This document shows, one piece after another, positions 21,631 to 29,698 of a stretch of 32,522 nt of DNA. The notes beneath the pieces were generated by a model. It made no database searches and was not told the DNA's origin. It saw only the letters and a list, made by a program, of their open reading frames with translations. How positions within the stretch are numbered: the first letter of the stretch is position 1; each line of letters starts with the position of its first letter. The translations under genes were made by a program, and so were the position numbers. Source of the stretch: DATFPK01 sp035264885 (GTDB lineage Bacteria; Actinomycetota; Thermoleophilia; Solirubrobacterales; 70-9); assembly GCA_035264885.1 (NCBI GenBank), contig DATFPK010000125.1, positions 1 through 32,522 on the forward strand, read 5' to 3'.

Positions 21631-22227
21631 ATGATGCAACGTAGCACGCCCCGGCTGCCGGGCGCGGAACGCCGGGGCCTGATTCTCGAAGCCGCAGGGG
21701 AGCTCTTCGGTCGCGGGGGGTACGAAGGCACGCGGCTCGAGGACATCGCCCGCGCCGCGGGGGTTACGAAGCCGATTCTCTACCGGCACTTCGACTCCAA
21801 ACGGGCTCTGTACCTGGCCCTGCTGGAGCGACACCGCGACGATCTCAGCCGATTCGCGGCCTGGCCGGCGGCCGGCCGGCTCGAGGAGCAGGTAAGAGCG
21901 GCGCTCGATCAGTGGGTCGACTACGTCGAGGAGCACTCCTACGCCTGGAAGCTGCTCTTCCGTGACAGCGGAGGCGGGGCGGAGATCCGCAGGTTCCGGG
22001 CCGAGGTCAATGACCGCGCGCGGACCGTATTGGCCGGGTTGATCGGGGCGTTTGGTCAGGCTCGGATCCCCGAGTCCGAGCGGGCGCCGCTGGCCGAGCT
22101 CATGAGCATGGGCATGGCCTCCCTCGTGCTCTGGTGGATCGACCATCCCGCGGTCCCGCGCCGCGTGATCGTCGACGCCATGACCCGGGTGTGGGTCGGA
22201 ATCCTCGACGGCGCCACGGCGCCGTAG
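21631..22227 (+). CDS. TetR-family transcriptional regulator
   Basis: The 198-residue product has the TetR helix-turn-helix at residues about 14-60: RRGLILEAAGELFGRGGYEG, then TRLEDIARAAGVTKPILYRHF and DSKRALYLALL. The C-terminal ligand/dimer domain is helical and ends VIVDAMTRVWVGILDG. Two ATGs stand in tandem (21631 and 21634); either may be used. There is no ribosome-binding site, and the palindrome GTTACC-N4-GGTAAC directly abuts the start, so it probably represses itself and the divergent cupin gene. The ligand is unknown. The gene ends six bases from the convergent nrdJ. Confidence 0.93.
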   Translation: MMQRSTPRLPGAERRGLILEAAGELFGRGGYEGTRLEDIARAAGVTKPILYRHFDSKRALYLALLERHRDDLSRFAAWPAAGRLEEQVRAALDQWVDYVEEHSYAWKLLFRDSGGGAEIRRFRAEVNDRARTVLAGLIGAFGQARIPESERAPLAELMSMGMASLVLWWIDHPAVPRRVIVDAMTRVWVGILDGATAP

Positions 22228-22233
22228 ACCGGC

Positions 22234-25077
22234 TCAGCCGCAGCCGGTGTTGTTGCCGCAGCTCGAGCAGGTGTAGCAACTGCCCGTGCGCTGCATCATG
22301 CCGCCGCACTGCTCGCAGGCCGGGCCGAGGTCCATGCCGCTCATCTTCGCCGGCACCACCGGGGGCGACTCGGTGAGCGCCGCCGCCGCGGGCACCCCCT
22401 GGCCGCTGGCCGGCTTGGCCTCAGGCGCTCCGTCGCCGCCGTTGCCGTTGCCGCCGTTGGAGTGGCCGTTCGACCCGTTGCCTCCATTCCCTTCGTGGCC
22501 CTCCTCGCTGAAGAGCGCCTGCTGCGCCTCCTTGCGGGCCCGGACCTCCGGGGTCAGGATCCCGAGGTCCTCGAGGTCGTCGAGGTCCTCGATGAAGCGG
22601 CTCGCGAGCCAGCGCATGATGTAGTCGGGCATCGACTTGGCGAACGGGATCTCCGGGTTGCCGGTGATCCCCTCCGGGTCGAACCGCATGTAGGAGAACT
22701 TCTTGACGAAGACCTCGAGCGGGACGCCGTACTGCAGGCCGAGCGAGATCGCCGTCGCGAAGGCGTTCATCATTCCCCGCAGCGTCGAGCCTTCCTTGCC
22801 GATGTCGGTCAGGAAGATCTCACCGACCGACCCGTCCTCGTACTTGCCGGCGGTGATGTATCCCTCGTGGCCGGCGATCGAGAACTTGTGGGTGATCGAC
22901 TCGCGCTCGCGGGGCATCTTGCGCCGGACGGGCTCCCCGGCCGCCTCGGCGAGGTCGGCGACCGCCTCCTTCTCCTCCTGGGCGTCGGTCCGCAGCGCCT
23001 GCGCGGTCTTCGACCCGTCGCGGTAGATCGCCAGCGCCTTCAGGCCGCCCTTCCATCCCCGGGTGTAGGCGTCGGCGATGTCGGCGACCGTCGCCGACTG
23101 CGGCAGGTTGACGGTCTTCGAGATCGCGCCCGAGATGAACGGCTGGGTCGCGGCCATCATGTCGATGTGGCCGGTGTGGGAGATCGCCCGCTCGCCGACC
23201 GCGACGTCGAACACGGGCAGGTGCTCGTCCTTCAGTCCCGGCGCGCCGAGAATCGTCCCCTTCTCGGCGATCCAGGCGTCGATCTGGTCGACCTCCTCCT
23301 GGGAGTAGCCAAGCGTCTGCAGGGCCAGCGGCACCGACCGGTTGACGATCGTCATCTGCCCGCCGCCGACCAGCTCCTTGAACTTGACCAGCGAGAAGTC
23401 CGGCTCGATGCCGGTCGTGTCGCAATCCATCAGGAACGAGATCGTCCCGGTCGGCGCCAGCACGGTGGCCTGCGCGTTGCGGTAGCCGTGCTCCTCACCG
23501 AGCTCGACCGCCTCGTCCCAGGCCCGCTGCGCGGACTCGAGCAGCTCGCCCTTGAGCCCCGTCTCGCCGATCTCGCGCGAGGCATCGCGGTGCATGCGCA
23601 TCACGCCGTTGTGGGCCTCCCGGTTGACCGCATAGCCCTCATACGGCCCCATCGCATCGGCGATCTCGGCCGACTTCCGATAGGCGCGACCGGTCATCAG
23701 GGCGGTGATCGCCGCGGCGACGTTGCGGCCCTCGTCCGAGTCGTAGGGCAGGCCGTCCGACATCAGCAGGGCGCCCAGGTTCGCGTAGCCGAGCCCGAGC
23801 TGGCGGAAGTCCCTCGCGTTCCGGGTGATCTCCTCGGTCGGGTAGCTGGAGAACCCGACCAGGATCTCCTGGGCGAGGAAGACGATGTCGACCGCGTGCT
23901 CGAAGTCGGCGACGTCGAACCTGCCGTCGTCGCGCCGGAACTTCATGAGGTTGAGCGAGGCCAGGTTGCAGGCCGAGTCATCGATGCTCATGTACTCCGA
24001 GCACGGGTTGGAAGCGGTGATCGGGCCCGTATTCGGGTTGGTGTGCCAGCGATTGATGGTCGTGTCGTACTGGACGCCCGGATCGGCGCAGCGCCAGGCC
24101 GCGTCGGCGACCCGGTTCATCAGCTCGCGGGCCGGTAGCCGCTTGATCACGCTGCCGTCGGTGCGGGCGGTGAGCTCCCAGTCGGCGTCTCCCTCGACCG
24201 CCTGCATGAACTCGTCGGTCACGCGAACCGAGTTGTTGGCGTTCTGGAACTGCACCGAGCTGAAGCCGCTGCCGTCGATCCGCATGTCGAAGCCGGCCTC
24301 GCGCAGGGCCGCGGCCTTCTCCTCCTCCTTCGCCTTGCAGGAGATGAAGTCCTCGATGTCCGGGTGGTCGATGTCGAGGACGACCATCTTCGCCGCCCGG
24401 CGTGTGCCGCCACCGGACTTGATCGCCCCGGCCCAGGAGTCGGCTCCGCGCATGAAGCTCACCGGACCCGACGCGGTGCCCCCCTTCGACAGCGGTTCCA
24501 TCGAGCCGCGGATCTTCGAGAGGTTGATGCCCGATCCGGAGCCGCCCTTGAAGATGACCCCCTCCTTGGTGTTCCAGGCGAGGATCGACTCCATGTCGTC
24601 TTCGACGCTGAGGATGAAACAGGCGCTGGCCTGTTCCTTCCCGGGTTCGCGCCAGCCGACGTTGAACCACACGGGGCTGTTGAAGGCCGCGTTCTGGTTG
24701 ACCAGGATCGACGTGAGCTCGGCCTCGAACGCGTCGGCATCCGCCGGCGTCGCGAAGTAGCCGGCCTCGCGTCCGGCTTCGGCGATCCGCCCGGCGACCC
24801 GCGTGACCATCTGGCGGACCGACGTCTCACGGTCGTCGCTGCCGAGCTGGCCGCGGAAGTACTTCTGGGCGACGATGTTGGTCGCGTTCTGGGACCAGGT
24901 CTTCGGGAACTCGACGCCACGCTGCTCGAAGGCGGGATCGGCCGGATCGCCGATCACGGCGTCGCGGGTCTCCCACTCGATCTCGTCGAAGGGATGGACG
25001 CCCTCGCGGGTGAACCGTCGCTCGACAGCAAGGCCCCGAAGGGTGGTTTCCTGGCTCTGAGCGGCGGTCTTGTGCAT
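22234..25077 (-). CDS. nrdJ: Vitamin B12-dependent ribonucleotide reductase (class II)
   Basis: NrdJ makes deoxyribonucleotides with adenosylcobalamin as radical source, independent of oxygen. The 947-residue product shows SACFILSVEDDMESIL (first redox Cys), FKGGSGSGINLSKIRGS, the N-x-C-x-E thiyl-radical site N357-P-C359-S-E361, SACNLASLNL (second redox Cys), VLAPTGTISFLMDCDTTGIE, and the long insert and tail of actinobacterial-type NrdJ. A Gly/Asn-rich low-complexity linker (about residues 865-885) leads to a C-terminal Cys cluster (CEQCGGMMQRTGSCYTCSSC), likely the re-reducing or zinc tail. The ATG has a purine-rich ribosome-binding site (GAGGAGAG). It follows nrdR on the same strand. Confidence 0.96.
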   Translation of the reverse strand: MHKTAAQSQETTLRGLAVERRFTREGVHPFDEIEWETRDAVIGDPADPAFEQRGVEFPKTWSQNATNIVAQKYFRGQLGSDDRETSVRQMVTRVAGRIAEAGREAGYFATPADADAFEAELTSILVNQNAAFNSPVWFNVGWREPGKEQASACFILSVEDDMESILAWNTKEGVIFKGGSGSGINLSKIRGSMEPLSKGGTASGPVSFMRGADSWAGAIKSGGGTRRAAKMVVLDIDHPDIEDFISCKAKEEEKAAALREAGFDMRIDGSGFSSVQFQNANNSVRVTDEFMQAVEGDADWELTARTDGSVIKRLPARELMNRVADAAWRCADPGVQYDTTINRWHTNPNTGPITASNPCSEYMSIDDSACNLASLNLMKFRRDDGRFDVADFEHAVDIVFLAQEILVGFSSYPTEEITRNARDFRQLGLGYANLGALLMSDGLPYDSDEGRNVAAAITALMTGRAYRKSAEIADAMGPYEGYAVNREAHNGVMRMHRDASREIGETGLKGELLESAQRAWDEAVELGEEHGYRNAQATVLAPTGTISFLMDCDTTGIEPDFSLVKFKELVGGGQMTIVNRSVPLALQTLGYSQEEVDQIDAWIAEKGTILGAPGLKDEHLPVFDVAVGERAISHTGHIDMMAATQPFISGAISKTVNLPQSATVADIADAYTRGWKGGLKALAIYRDGSKTAQALRTDAQEEKEAVADLAEAAGEPVRRKMPRERESITHKFSIAGHEGYITAGKYEDGSVGEIFLTDIGKEGSTLRGMMNAFATAISLGLQYGVPLEVFVKKFSYMRFDPEGITGNPEIPFAKSMPDYIMRWLASRFIEDLDDLEDLGILTPEVRARKEAQQALFSEEGHEGNGGNGSNGHSNGGNGNGGDGAPEAKPASGQGVPAAAALTESPPVVPAKMSGMDLGPACEQCGGMMQRTGSCYTCSSCGNNTGCG

Positions 25078-25156
25078 CCTCGATCTCTCCTCTGATCAGC
25101 TTTGGGGGGTAACTGCGCAGGATCCTCTCTGGACCGGACGTGATCTGTGGCCGCCG

Positions 25157-25175
25157 TCTCCGCAAATCGCGGAGA
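25157..25175. terminator. Hairpin directly after the nrdR stop
   Basis: TCTCCGC (25157-25163) and GCGGAGA (25169-25175) form a perfect 7-bp stem with a 5-nt loop beginning one base after the nrdR stop codon. It lies in the 98-base leader of nrdJ. With no T-run, it may attenuate or separate expression of the two genes. No B12-riboswitch consensus is visible in this leader. Confidence 0.4.
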
Positions 25176-25631
25176 TCAGCGGGCCGCCCTCCCGGTTCGC
25201 AGCGAGCGAAGTTCGGCCTCGAGCCCCTCGATGTCACCGTAGGCGCGGTAGACGGCGGCGAACTGGAGGTACGCGATCCGGTCGAGAGGCCGCAGCCCCT
25301 CGAGGCACATCTCGCCGATCTCCTCGGCCTGGACGTCGCCCCCGCCGCGCCGCACGACGTTCTCGATCCGGGAGGCGATCTCCTCGATGTCCTCGTCGGA
25401 GACCGGGCGCTTGTAGGCGGCCCTGGCCAGGCCGCGCCTTACCTTGGCCCGGTCGAACGCCTCGCGGCTCCCGTCCCGCTTCAGCACGTGGCACGGCGCC
25501 TCGAGCCTGCGCTCCTCGGTGCTGAACCGGTCGCCGCAGTCGCGGCACTGGCGCCGGCGCCGGACGGTCTCGCCCTGCTTGCGGGTCTCGAGGACCCGGC
25601 TTCTGGAGGCTCTGCAAGTGGGGCAATCCAC
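25176..25631 (-). CDS. nrdR: Transcriptional repressor NrdR
   Basis: NrdR represses ribonucleotide reductase genes by sensing ATP/dATP. The 151-residue product has the N-terminal zinc ribbon (CPTC, later CRDC near residue 31) followed by FSTEERR and the ATP-cone domain (VLKRDGSREAFDRAKVRRGL, about 50-140) with YLQFAAVYRAYGDIE near the end. Relatives usually begin MRCPYC; here a GTG opens VDCPTC with no alternative. A TAGAAT box eight bases before it suggests a leaderless transcript. It precedes nrdJ on the same strand, the expected regulator-target arrangement. Confidence 0.95.
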   Translation of the reverse strand: MDCPTCRASRSRVLETRKQGETVRRRRQCRDCGDRFSTEERRLEAPCHVLKRDGSREAFDRAKVRRGLARAAYKRPVSDEDIEEIASRIENVVRRGGGDVQAEEIGEMCLEGLRPLDRIAYLQFAAVYRAYGDIEGLEAELRSLRTGRAAR

Positions 25632-25639
25632 TGCCTTGG

Positions 25640-25645
25640 ATTCTA
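25640..25645 (-). promoter_or_regulatory. -10 box TAGAAT, leaderless start of nrdR
   Basis: The minus strand reads TAGAAT eight bases before the GTG of nrdR. A short AAGG lies between, so a minimal Shine-Dalgarno contribution is not excluded. No good -35 is visible at 17 bases. Confidence 0.5.
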
Positions 25646-25674
25646 CTAGACCTGGGGAGGCCCTCCTTTCAGGC

Positions 25675-25690
25675 CCCCTACATACAGTGT
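25675..25690. promoter_or_regulatory. Possible NrdR box
   Basis: The minus strand reads ACACTGTATGTAGGGG, agreeing with the published NrdR-box consensus (ACAC, a TATAT-like centre, then TWGTGT) at about 12 of 16 positions. It lies 44 bases before nrdR. NrdR boxes normally come as a pair about 31 bases apart; the second position here is a poor match, so this is tentative. Confidence 0.35.
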
Positions 25691-25749
25691 GCAGGTGAAC
25701 GCGTGCCGCACTGGTTAGCGGGCGGTACCCTCTCGGGTAGGCATGAGCG

Positions 25750-26541
25750 ATGGCTGAGATGGCGGGCATGGGCGAGAAGCAGGGCGGCGGCGAGGCCCTG
25801 AAGGAGGCGCGCGACGCGATGGGCGACCGGGCGACCGCCGCCCGGGAGGCGGTGGGGGCGAGCGCGACCGCTGCCAGGGAGGCGGCCGGCGAGGCGATCG
25901 CGGCGATCAAGCCGCGCCTTCGGGGACGCAGCCACGAGTGGGCGTTCTTCACCTCGCTCGGCCTCGGCGTCGCGCTGATCGCCGCCGCCGACACGCCCAG
26001 GGCCACCCTCGCGATGGCGATCTATGCGGTCAGCGTCTCGGCGCTGTTCGGCACGAGCGCGCTGTACCACCGGGTCGACTGGAAGCGGCCGCGGGCCCGC
26101 GCCTGGATGCGGCGCCTCGACCACTCGATGATCTTCGTCCTCATCGCGGGCACCTACACGCCGTTCGCGCTGCTGGTGCTGGAGGGCGCGATCGCCGACG
26201 CGATCCTCGCCGTCGTCTGGATCGGCGCGCTGGCCGGCTCGATCGTGGAGATGCTCTGGACGACCCATCCAAAGTGGGTGGGCGCGCTCATCTACCTGTC
26301 GCTCGGCTGGGTCGCGGTCGTAGCGTTCCCGCAGATGTGGAGCGAGATGGGGGTCGCCGGGACACTGCTGGTCGCCGGCGGCGGCCTGCTCTATACGGCG
26401 GGCGCCATCGTCTACGCGCTCCAGCGGCCGAACCCGAACCCCGCGGTCTTCGGCTACCACGAGATATTCCACCTGCTGGTGATCGCCGCCGCCGCCGCCC
26501 ACTTCACGGCGGTCGCGATCTACGCGCTTCCGGCCGGGTAG
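25750..26541 (+). CDS. Hemolysin III/PAQR-family membrane protein with LEA-like N-terminal repeat
   Basis: The 263-residue product has the seven-helix hemolysin III (YqfA/YplQ, PAQR) core from about residue 62. Signatures are SALFGTSALYHRVDWK, the helix LDHSMIFVLIAGTYTPFALL and the closing FGYHEIFHLLVIAAAAAHF, with the His and Asp residues of the putative metal site. Bacterial members are of unclear function. Unusually, the first 60 residues are Ala/Glu/Arg-rich with an 11-residue repeat (ATAAREAVGAS then ATAAREAAGEA) that resembles late-embryogenesis-type repeats. The start ATG lies 18 bases after a TACCCT box; downstream ATGs in frame (residues 4 and 7) are possible. Confidence 0.88.
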   Translation: MAEMAGMGEKQGGGEALKEARDAMGDRATAAREAVGASATAAREAAGEAIAAIKPRLRGRSHEWAFFTSLGLGVALIAAADTPRATLAMAIYAVSVSALFGTSALYHRVDWKRPRARAWMRRLDHSMIFVLIAGTYTPFALLVLEGAIADAILAVVWIGALAGSIVEMLWTTHPKWVGALIYLSLGWVAVVAFPQMWSEMGVAGTLLVAGGGLLYTAGAIVYALQRPNPNPAVFGYHEIFHLLVIAAAAAHFTAVAIYALPAG

Positions 26542-26546
26542 CTCGG

Positions 26547-26563
26547 GCCGGCATCGAGCCGGC
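26547..26563. terminator. Short hairpin between convergent genes
   Basis: GCCGGC-N5-GCCGGC forms a 6-bp stem five bases after the hemolysin III stop and just before the end of the convergent siroheme-type gene. A third GCCGGC follows inside that gene. No T-run; weak candidate. Confidence 0.3.
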
Positions 26564-26564
26564 G

Positions 26565-27314
26565 TCAGCCGGCGAGGGCCGCCGAGTGCCGCTCCTTCGC
26601 CGCCTCGATCAGATCCAGCAGTTCGCCCTCCCGCCCCTCGCGCACGAGCCTGACGGGGTCGGGATCGCCGTTGACGATGCCCTCGAAGAACTCCTTGCGG
26701 TCCTGGTAGGTCGGCAGCGTCGCCTTGGCCCAGCCGCGCGCGTCGTTCAGCATCACCGCCAGACGGGCGTATTCCTTGCCGAAGAGGTCGGAGACCTCAC
26801 GCTTCATCCGCTTCGCGAGGGCGGGGGAAGCTCCGGCGGTCGAGATCGCGATCGCCAGCGGACCGGTCCGGACGATCGCCGGCAGGATGAAGTTGCAGAG
26901 CGGCGGCACGTCGACGACGTTGACCAGCATCGCCCGGCGCTCGGCATCGTCGTAGACGCGGATGTTGACCTCCGAGTCATCGGTCGCGGCGATGACCATG
27001 AAGGCGCGGTCGAGGTCGCCCGCCCCGGCGTACTCGCGGCGCTGCCAGCGGATCGATCCCTCCGCCGCCAGCTCCTCCAGCGCCGGATGGGCATCCGGGG
27101 CGATCAGGGTCACGTCGCCGTCGCACGCCAACAGCCCCTCGACCTTCTCGAGGCCGACGTCGCCGCCGCCGACGACGACGCAGCGCCGCCCCTTCAGCTT
27201 CAGGCAGGCGATGTAGAAGGGGGTCTCGAGCATGTCGCGCACGCACGACTGGTCGCAGATCCCCTTGCGGAGCTGACAGACGCACTCCTTGCCGGCGTAG
27301 GCCTGGGCGGGCAT
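26565..27314 (-). CDS. Precorrin-2 dehydrogenase-like protein (siroheme synthase N-terminal type)
   Basis: The 249-residue product matches the NAD-dependent precorrin-2 dehydrogenase/sirohydrochlorin ferrochelatase module (Met8p, CysG N-terminus) that makes sirohydrochlorin or siroheme. It has the Rossmann motif VVVGGGDVGLEKVEGLLACD (about 46-65), FMVIAATDDSEVN, NVVDVPPLCNFILPA and the dimerisation motif STAGASPALAKRMKRE. The methyltransferase half of CysG is absent. The ATG at 27314 lies seven bases after TACCCT, supporting a leaderless start and a Cys-rich N-terminal extension (C11, C13, C20, C24) missing from typical family members. A shorter start at 27233 (MLETPFYIA) is the alternative. 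Confidence 0.88.
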   Translation of the reverse strand: MPAQAYAGKECVCQLRKGICDQSCVRDMLETPFYIACLKLKGRRCVVVGGGDVGLEKVEGLLACDGDVTLIAPDAHPALEELAAEGSIRWQRREYAGAGDLDRAFMVIAATDDSEVNIRVYDDAERRAMLVNVVDVPPLCNFILPAIVRTGPLAIAISTAGASPALAKRMKREVSDLFGKEYARLAVMLNDARGWAKATLPTYQDRKEFFEGIVNGDPDPVRLVREGREGELLDLIEAAKERHSAALAG

Positions 27315-27321
27315 CCCGGAA

Positions 27322-27327
27322 AGGGTA
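27322..27327 (-). promoter_or_regulatory. -10 box TACCCT, leaderless start of the siroheme-type gene
   Basis: The minus strand reads TACCCT seven bases before the ATG at 27314. This favours the longer of the two possible starts, hence the Cys-rich extension. The same hexamer occurs at 25726-25731 and about 29777. Confidence 0.5.
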
Positions 27328-27345
27328 GTGGCCGCGGTGTCGCGC

Positions 27346-28764
27346 TCAGCGCTGTCGCAGCGTCGGGACGGCGGCTCGGGTACCGCCGCCCGCGACCGGC
27401 TTGCCGCGGCGGAAGAGCCAGCGCCGGAACAGGGCGTCGAGCTGCCGCCCCGACATGCGCTCCGACAGGACGATGAACTGCCGGGTCGTCGCGTTGCCAT
27501 ATGCGTGCTCGGCCGCCCACCGCCGCATGACCCGCAGGAAGGTCCGGGTCCCGATCTTCATCCGCAGCGCCTGGAGGGTCATCGCCCCGCGCAGGTAGGT
27601 CGACGAGGAAAAGAGCTGGCGCGGCCGGCGCAGGCGACCGGGCGGGGGGTCCCAGAGGCCGCGCCGGGACGCCGGCACCGCCAACAGACGCCGGAACGTC
27701 CGCTTCGCGCTGGGGCCGCCGTGGCGCTCGGACCAGATCCACTCCGCCCAGGTGGCGAAGCCCTCGTTGAGCCACATCTGCGGCCAGGTGCGCAGCGACA
27801 CCGAGTCGCCGTACCACTGGTGGGCGAGCTCGTGGACGATCACCAGGTCGTCGGTGGCTCGGTCGTAGATCGGCCGGGTCTGGGACTCGAGCGCATAGCC
27901 GACCCGGGGAGCATGGTCGACGATCGCGCCGGTCGAGGCGAATGGGTACGGGCCGAAGACCCGCTCGAGGAAGCGCATCATCTGCGGAATCCGGGCGAGC
28001 GAGGCGCGCGACTCCCGGGCCTCCCGCGGGTCGACGAAGACCCACGAGGGGACGCCGCCCGCCCGCGACCGGCGAAGGGTGCCTCGGCCGATCGAGACCG
28101 TCGCGAGGTAGGGGCTCATCGGACTCCGCTCCGACCAGGTCCAGGTCCGCAGGCCCCCCCGGCGCCTGATCCGCATCAGCCGCCCGTTGCCGACCGCCTT
28201 GAGGGGGCGCGGGACGGTGACGCGCAGGGTCCAGCGCGCCTTGTCGCGCAGGGCGTTGTTGACCGGCGCCCAGGTCTGCGTGCCGAGCGGCTCGCCGACC
28301 ACGAAGGCGCCGTCGGCGGTGCGGAACCAGCCCTCGAGCGAACCGTCGGGATCGACCATCGGCCCGGGGCGGCCGCGGTAGCGGACGCGGACGCGGAACA
28401 TGCCGCCGGCGCCGAGCGGCGAGCCCGGGCGGACGGCGAGCTCGGTGCCGCGGTGGCTGAAGCGCGCCCGCTCCCCGTTCACGGCGACGCTGCGCACCCG
28501 CATTGCGCCGAGGTCGAGGTTGAAGCGCGACAGCTCGATCCGGGCCCGAGCGGCGATCCGCGCCCTCCCCGCGAGCACGCCGCTCCGCGGCCGGTAGCGG
28601 AGGGCGAGGTGGTAGGCGGCGACGTTGTAGCCGCCGTTGCCGGCCCGCGGGAAGAAGGGGTCGCCCGAGCCGGCGGAGCCCGGCTTCGCCGCCAGCGCGG
28701 CGGCTGCGCCGAGCACCGCGAGGAGCGCGCCGAGCACCCCGCCCAGGCGCGCCCCTCTAGACAC
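27346..28764 (-). CDS. M1-family metallopeptidase, secreted
   Basis: The 472-residue product is a gluzincin aminopeptidase-like protein. It starts with a signal peptide (RLGGVLGALLAVLGAAAALA). The N-terminal beta domain (about 40-230) includes YHLALRYRP and the FNLDLGAMRVRSVAVNGE segment. The catalytic zinc site is HELAHQWYGDSVSLRTWP followed by WLNEGFATWAEW (HExxH-18-E). Instead of the GAMEN exopeptidase motif it has GYALESQTRPIY, as in related actinobacterial proteins, so exact specificity is unclear. The large C-terminal domain of classic M1 enzymes is absent. It starts with GTG overlapping the epimerase stop by eight bases, indicating coupling. Confidence 0.9.
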   Translation of the reverse strand: MSRGARLGGVLGALLAVLGAAAALAAKPGSAGSGDPFFPRAGNGGYNVAAYHLALRYRPRSGVLAGRARIAARARIELSRFNLDLGAMRVRSVAVNGERARFSHRGTELAVRPGSPLGAGGMFRVRVRYRGRPGPMVDPDGSLEGWFRTADGAFVVGEPLGTQTWAPVNNALRDKARWTLRVTVPRPLKAVGNGRLMRIRRRGGLRTWTWSERSPMSPYLATVSIGRGTLRRSRAGGVPSWVFVDPREARESRASLARIPQMMRFLERVFGPYPFASTGAIVDHAPRVGYALESQTRPIYDRATDDLVIVHELAHQWYGDSVSLRTWPQMWLNEGFATWAEWIWSERHGGPSAKRTFRRLLAVPASRRGLWDPPPGRLRRPRQLFSSSTYLRGAMTLQALRMKIGTRTFLRVMRRWAAEHAYGNATTRQFIVLSERMSGRQLDALFRRWLFRRGKPVAGGGTRAAVPTLRQR

Positions 28765-29689
28765 TGTCCAGCGTCCTTCGCAGGCCCTCGTCGAGCCCGG
28801 TCGAGGGGGTCCATCCGAGTTCCGACTGCGCCCGCGAAGGCTCGATCGCGATCCGCTGGACCTCGCCGGGCCGGGCCGGCGCGAACTCCGGCTCGAACCC
28901 CTCTGTGCCCGACAGCCCGCGGAGCCGCCCGATCAGGTCGAGCACGCTCGTTTCCCTGCCGGTGCCGATGTTGAAGGCGCCGGTCGCTTCACCGCCGGCC
29001 GCGGCGAGGACCGCGTCCACGACGTCGCCGACATATATGTAGTCGCGCGTCTGGCGGCCGTCGCCGTACACGAGCGGGGCCTCGCCGCGCTGCAGGCGTC
29101 CGCAGAAGATCGCGACCACGCCGGCCTCGCCGAGCGGGTCCTGGCGCGGGCCGTAGACGTTGCCCAGACGCAGGCTGATCCCCGAGAGCCCGTAGAGGCG
29201 CCGGTAGAGCGCGACGTAGCCCTCGGCCGCGAACTTGCTCTGCCCGTAGGGGGAGAGCGGCTCGACCGGTGCGTCCTCGTTCAGCGGCAGGTCCTGTCCG
29301 TCGCCCTCGCCGTAGATCGCCCCGCCGGTCGAGACGAAGACGAACCGCCGCGCCCCGGCGCCGCGGCTCGCGTCGAGCAGGTTGGCGGTGCCGCCGACGT
29401 TGACCGAAGCATCGAAGTCGGGCTCTGCGACCGACCGGCGGACGTCGATCTGGGCGGCCAGATGGAAGACCACCTCGGGTCGGCGGGCCTCGAGCAGGTC
29501 GCTGATCGCGGCGCCGTCGCGGATGTCGGCCTCGACCAGCTCGGCTCCGCTCCCCAGGGCCTCCTCGAGATTCTGCCGCCGGCCGGTGGAGAGGTCGTCG
29601 ACGGCGGTGACTCGGTCGCCGCGGGCGAGCAGGGCGTCGACGAGATTGGAGCCGATGAAGCCGGCGCCGCCGGTGACGAGGGTCCGCAT
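28757..29689 (-). CDS. NAD-dependent epimerase/dehydratase, UDP-glucose 4-epimerase type
   Basis: The 310-residue product is an extended short-chain dehydrogenase acting on a nucleotide sugar. Motifs: TGGAGFIGSNLVDALLARGD (NAD site, residues 6-25), DIRDGAAISDLL, HLAAQIDVRRSVAEP, FVFVSTGGAIYGEGDG, catalytic Y-x3-K in SPYGQSKFAAEGYVA, LRLGNVYGPRQDP, and DYIYVGDVVDAV. These match bacterial GalE-like/UDP-sugar epimerases, but the exact sugar cannot be read from sequence. It starts nine bases after a TAGGAT box and is followed with an overlap by the M1 peptidase gene. It may supply sugar precursors for envelope polymers. Confidence 0.92.
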   Translation of the reverse strand: MRTLVTGGAGFIGSNLVDALLARGDRVTAVDDLSTGRRQNLEEALGSGAELVEADIRDGAAISDLLEARRPEVVFHLAAQIDVRRSVAEPDFDASVNVGGTANLLDASRGAGARRFVFVSTGGAIYGEGDGQDLPLNEDAPVEPLSPYGQSKFAAEGYVALYRRLYGLSGISLRLGNVYGPRQDPLGEAGVVAIFCGRLQRGEAPLVYGDGRQTRDYIYVGDVVDAVLAAAGGEATGAFNIGTGRETSVLDLIGRLRGLSGTEGFEPEFAPARPGEVQRIAIEPSRAQSELGWTPSTGLDEGLRRTLDSV

Positions 29690-29698
29690 CGGCCGCCG

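Noticed and set aside
22462..24138. 558-residue plus-strand open frame antisense to nrdJ
   Set aside because: Its product is Arg/Gly/Val/Asp-rich with no family features, and it mirrors codons of an unmistakable NrdJ. Long antisense frames are expected at this GC content.
25078..25175. Cobalamin riboswitch in the nrdJ leader
   Set aside because: Only 98 bases and no B12-box-like sequence; too short for the usual structure.
27328..28974. 548-residue plus-strand frame antisense to the M1 peptidase gene and the end of the epimerase gene
   Set aside because: Pro/Arg/Ala-rich shadow; the opposite strand has HExxH and the signal peptide.
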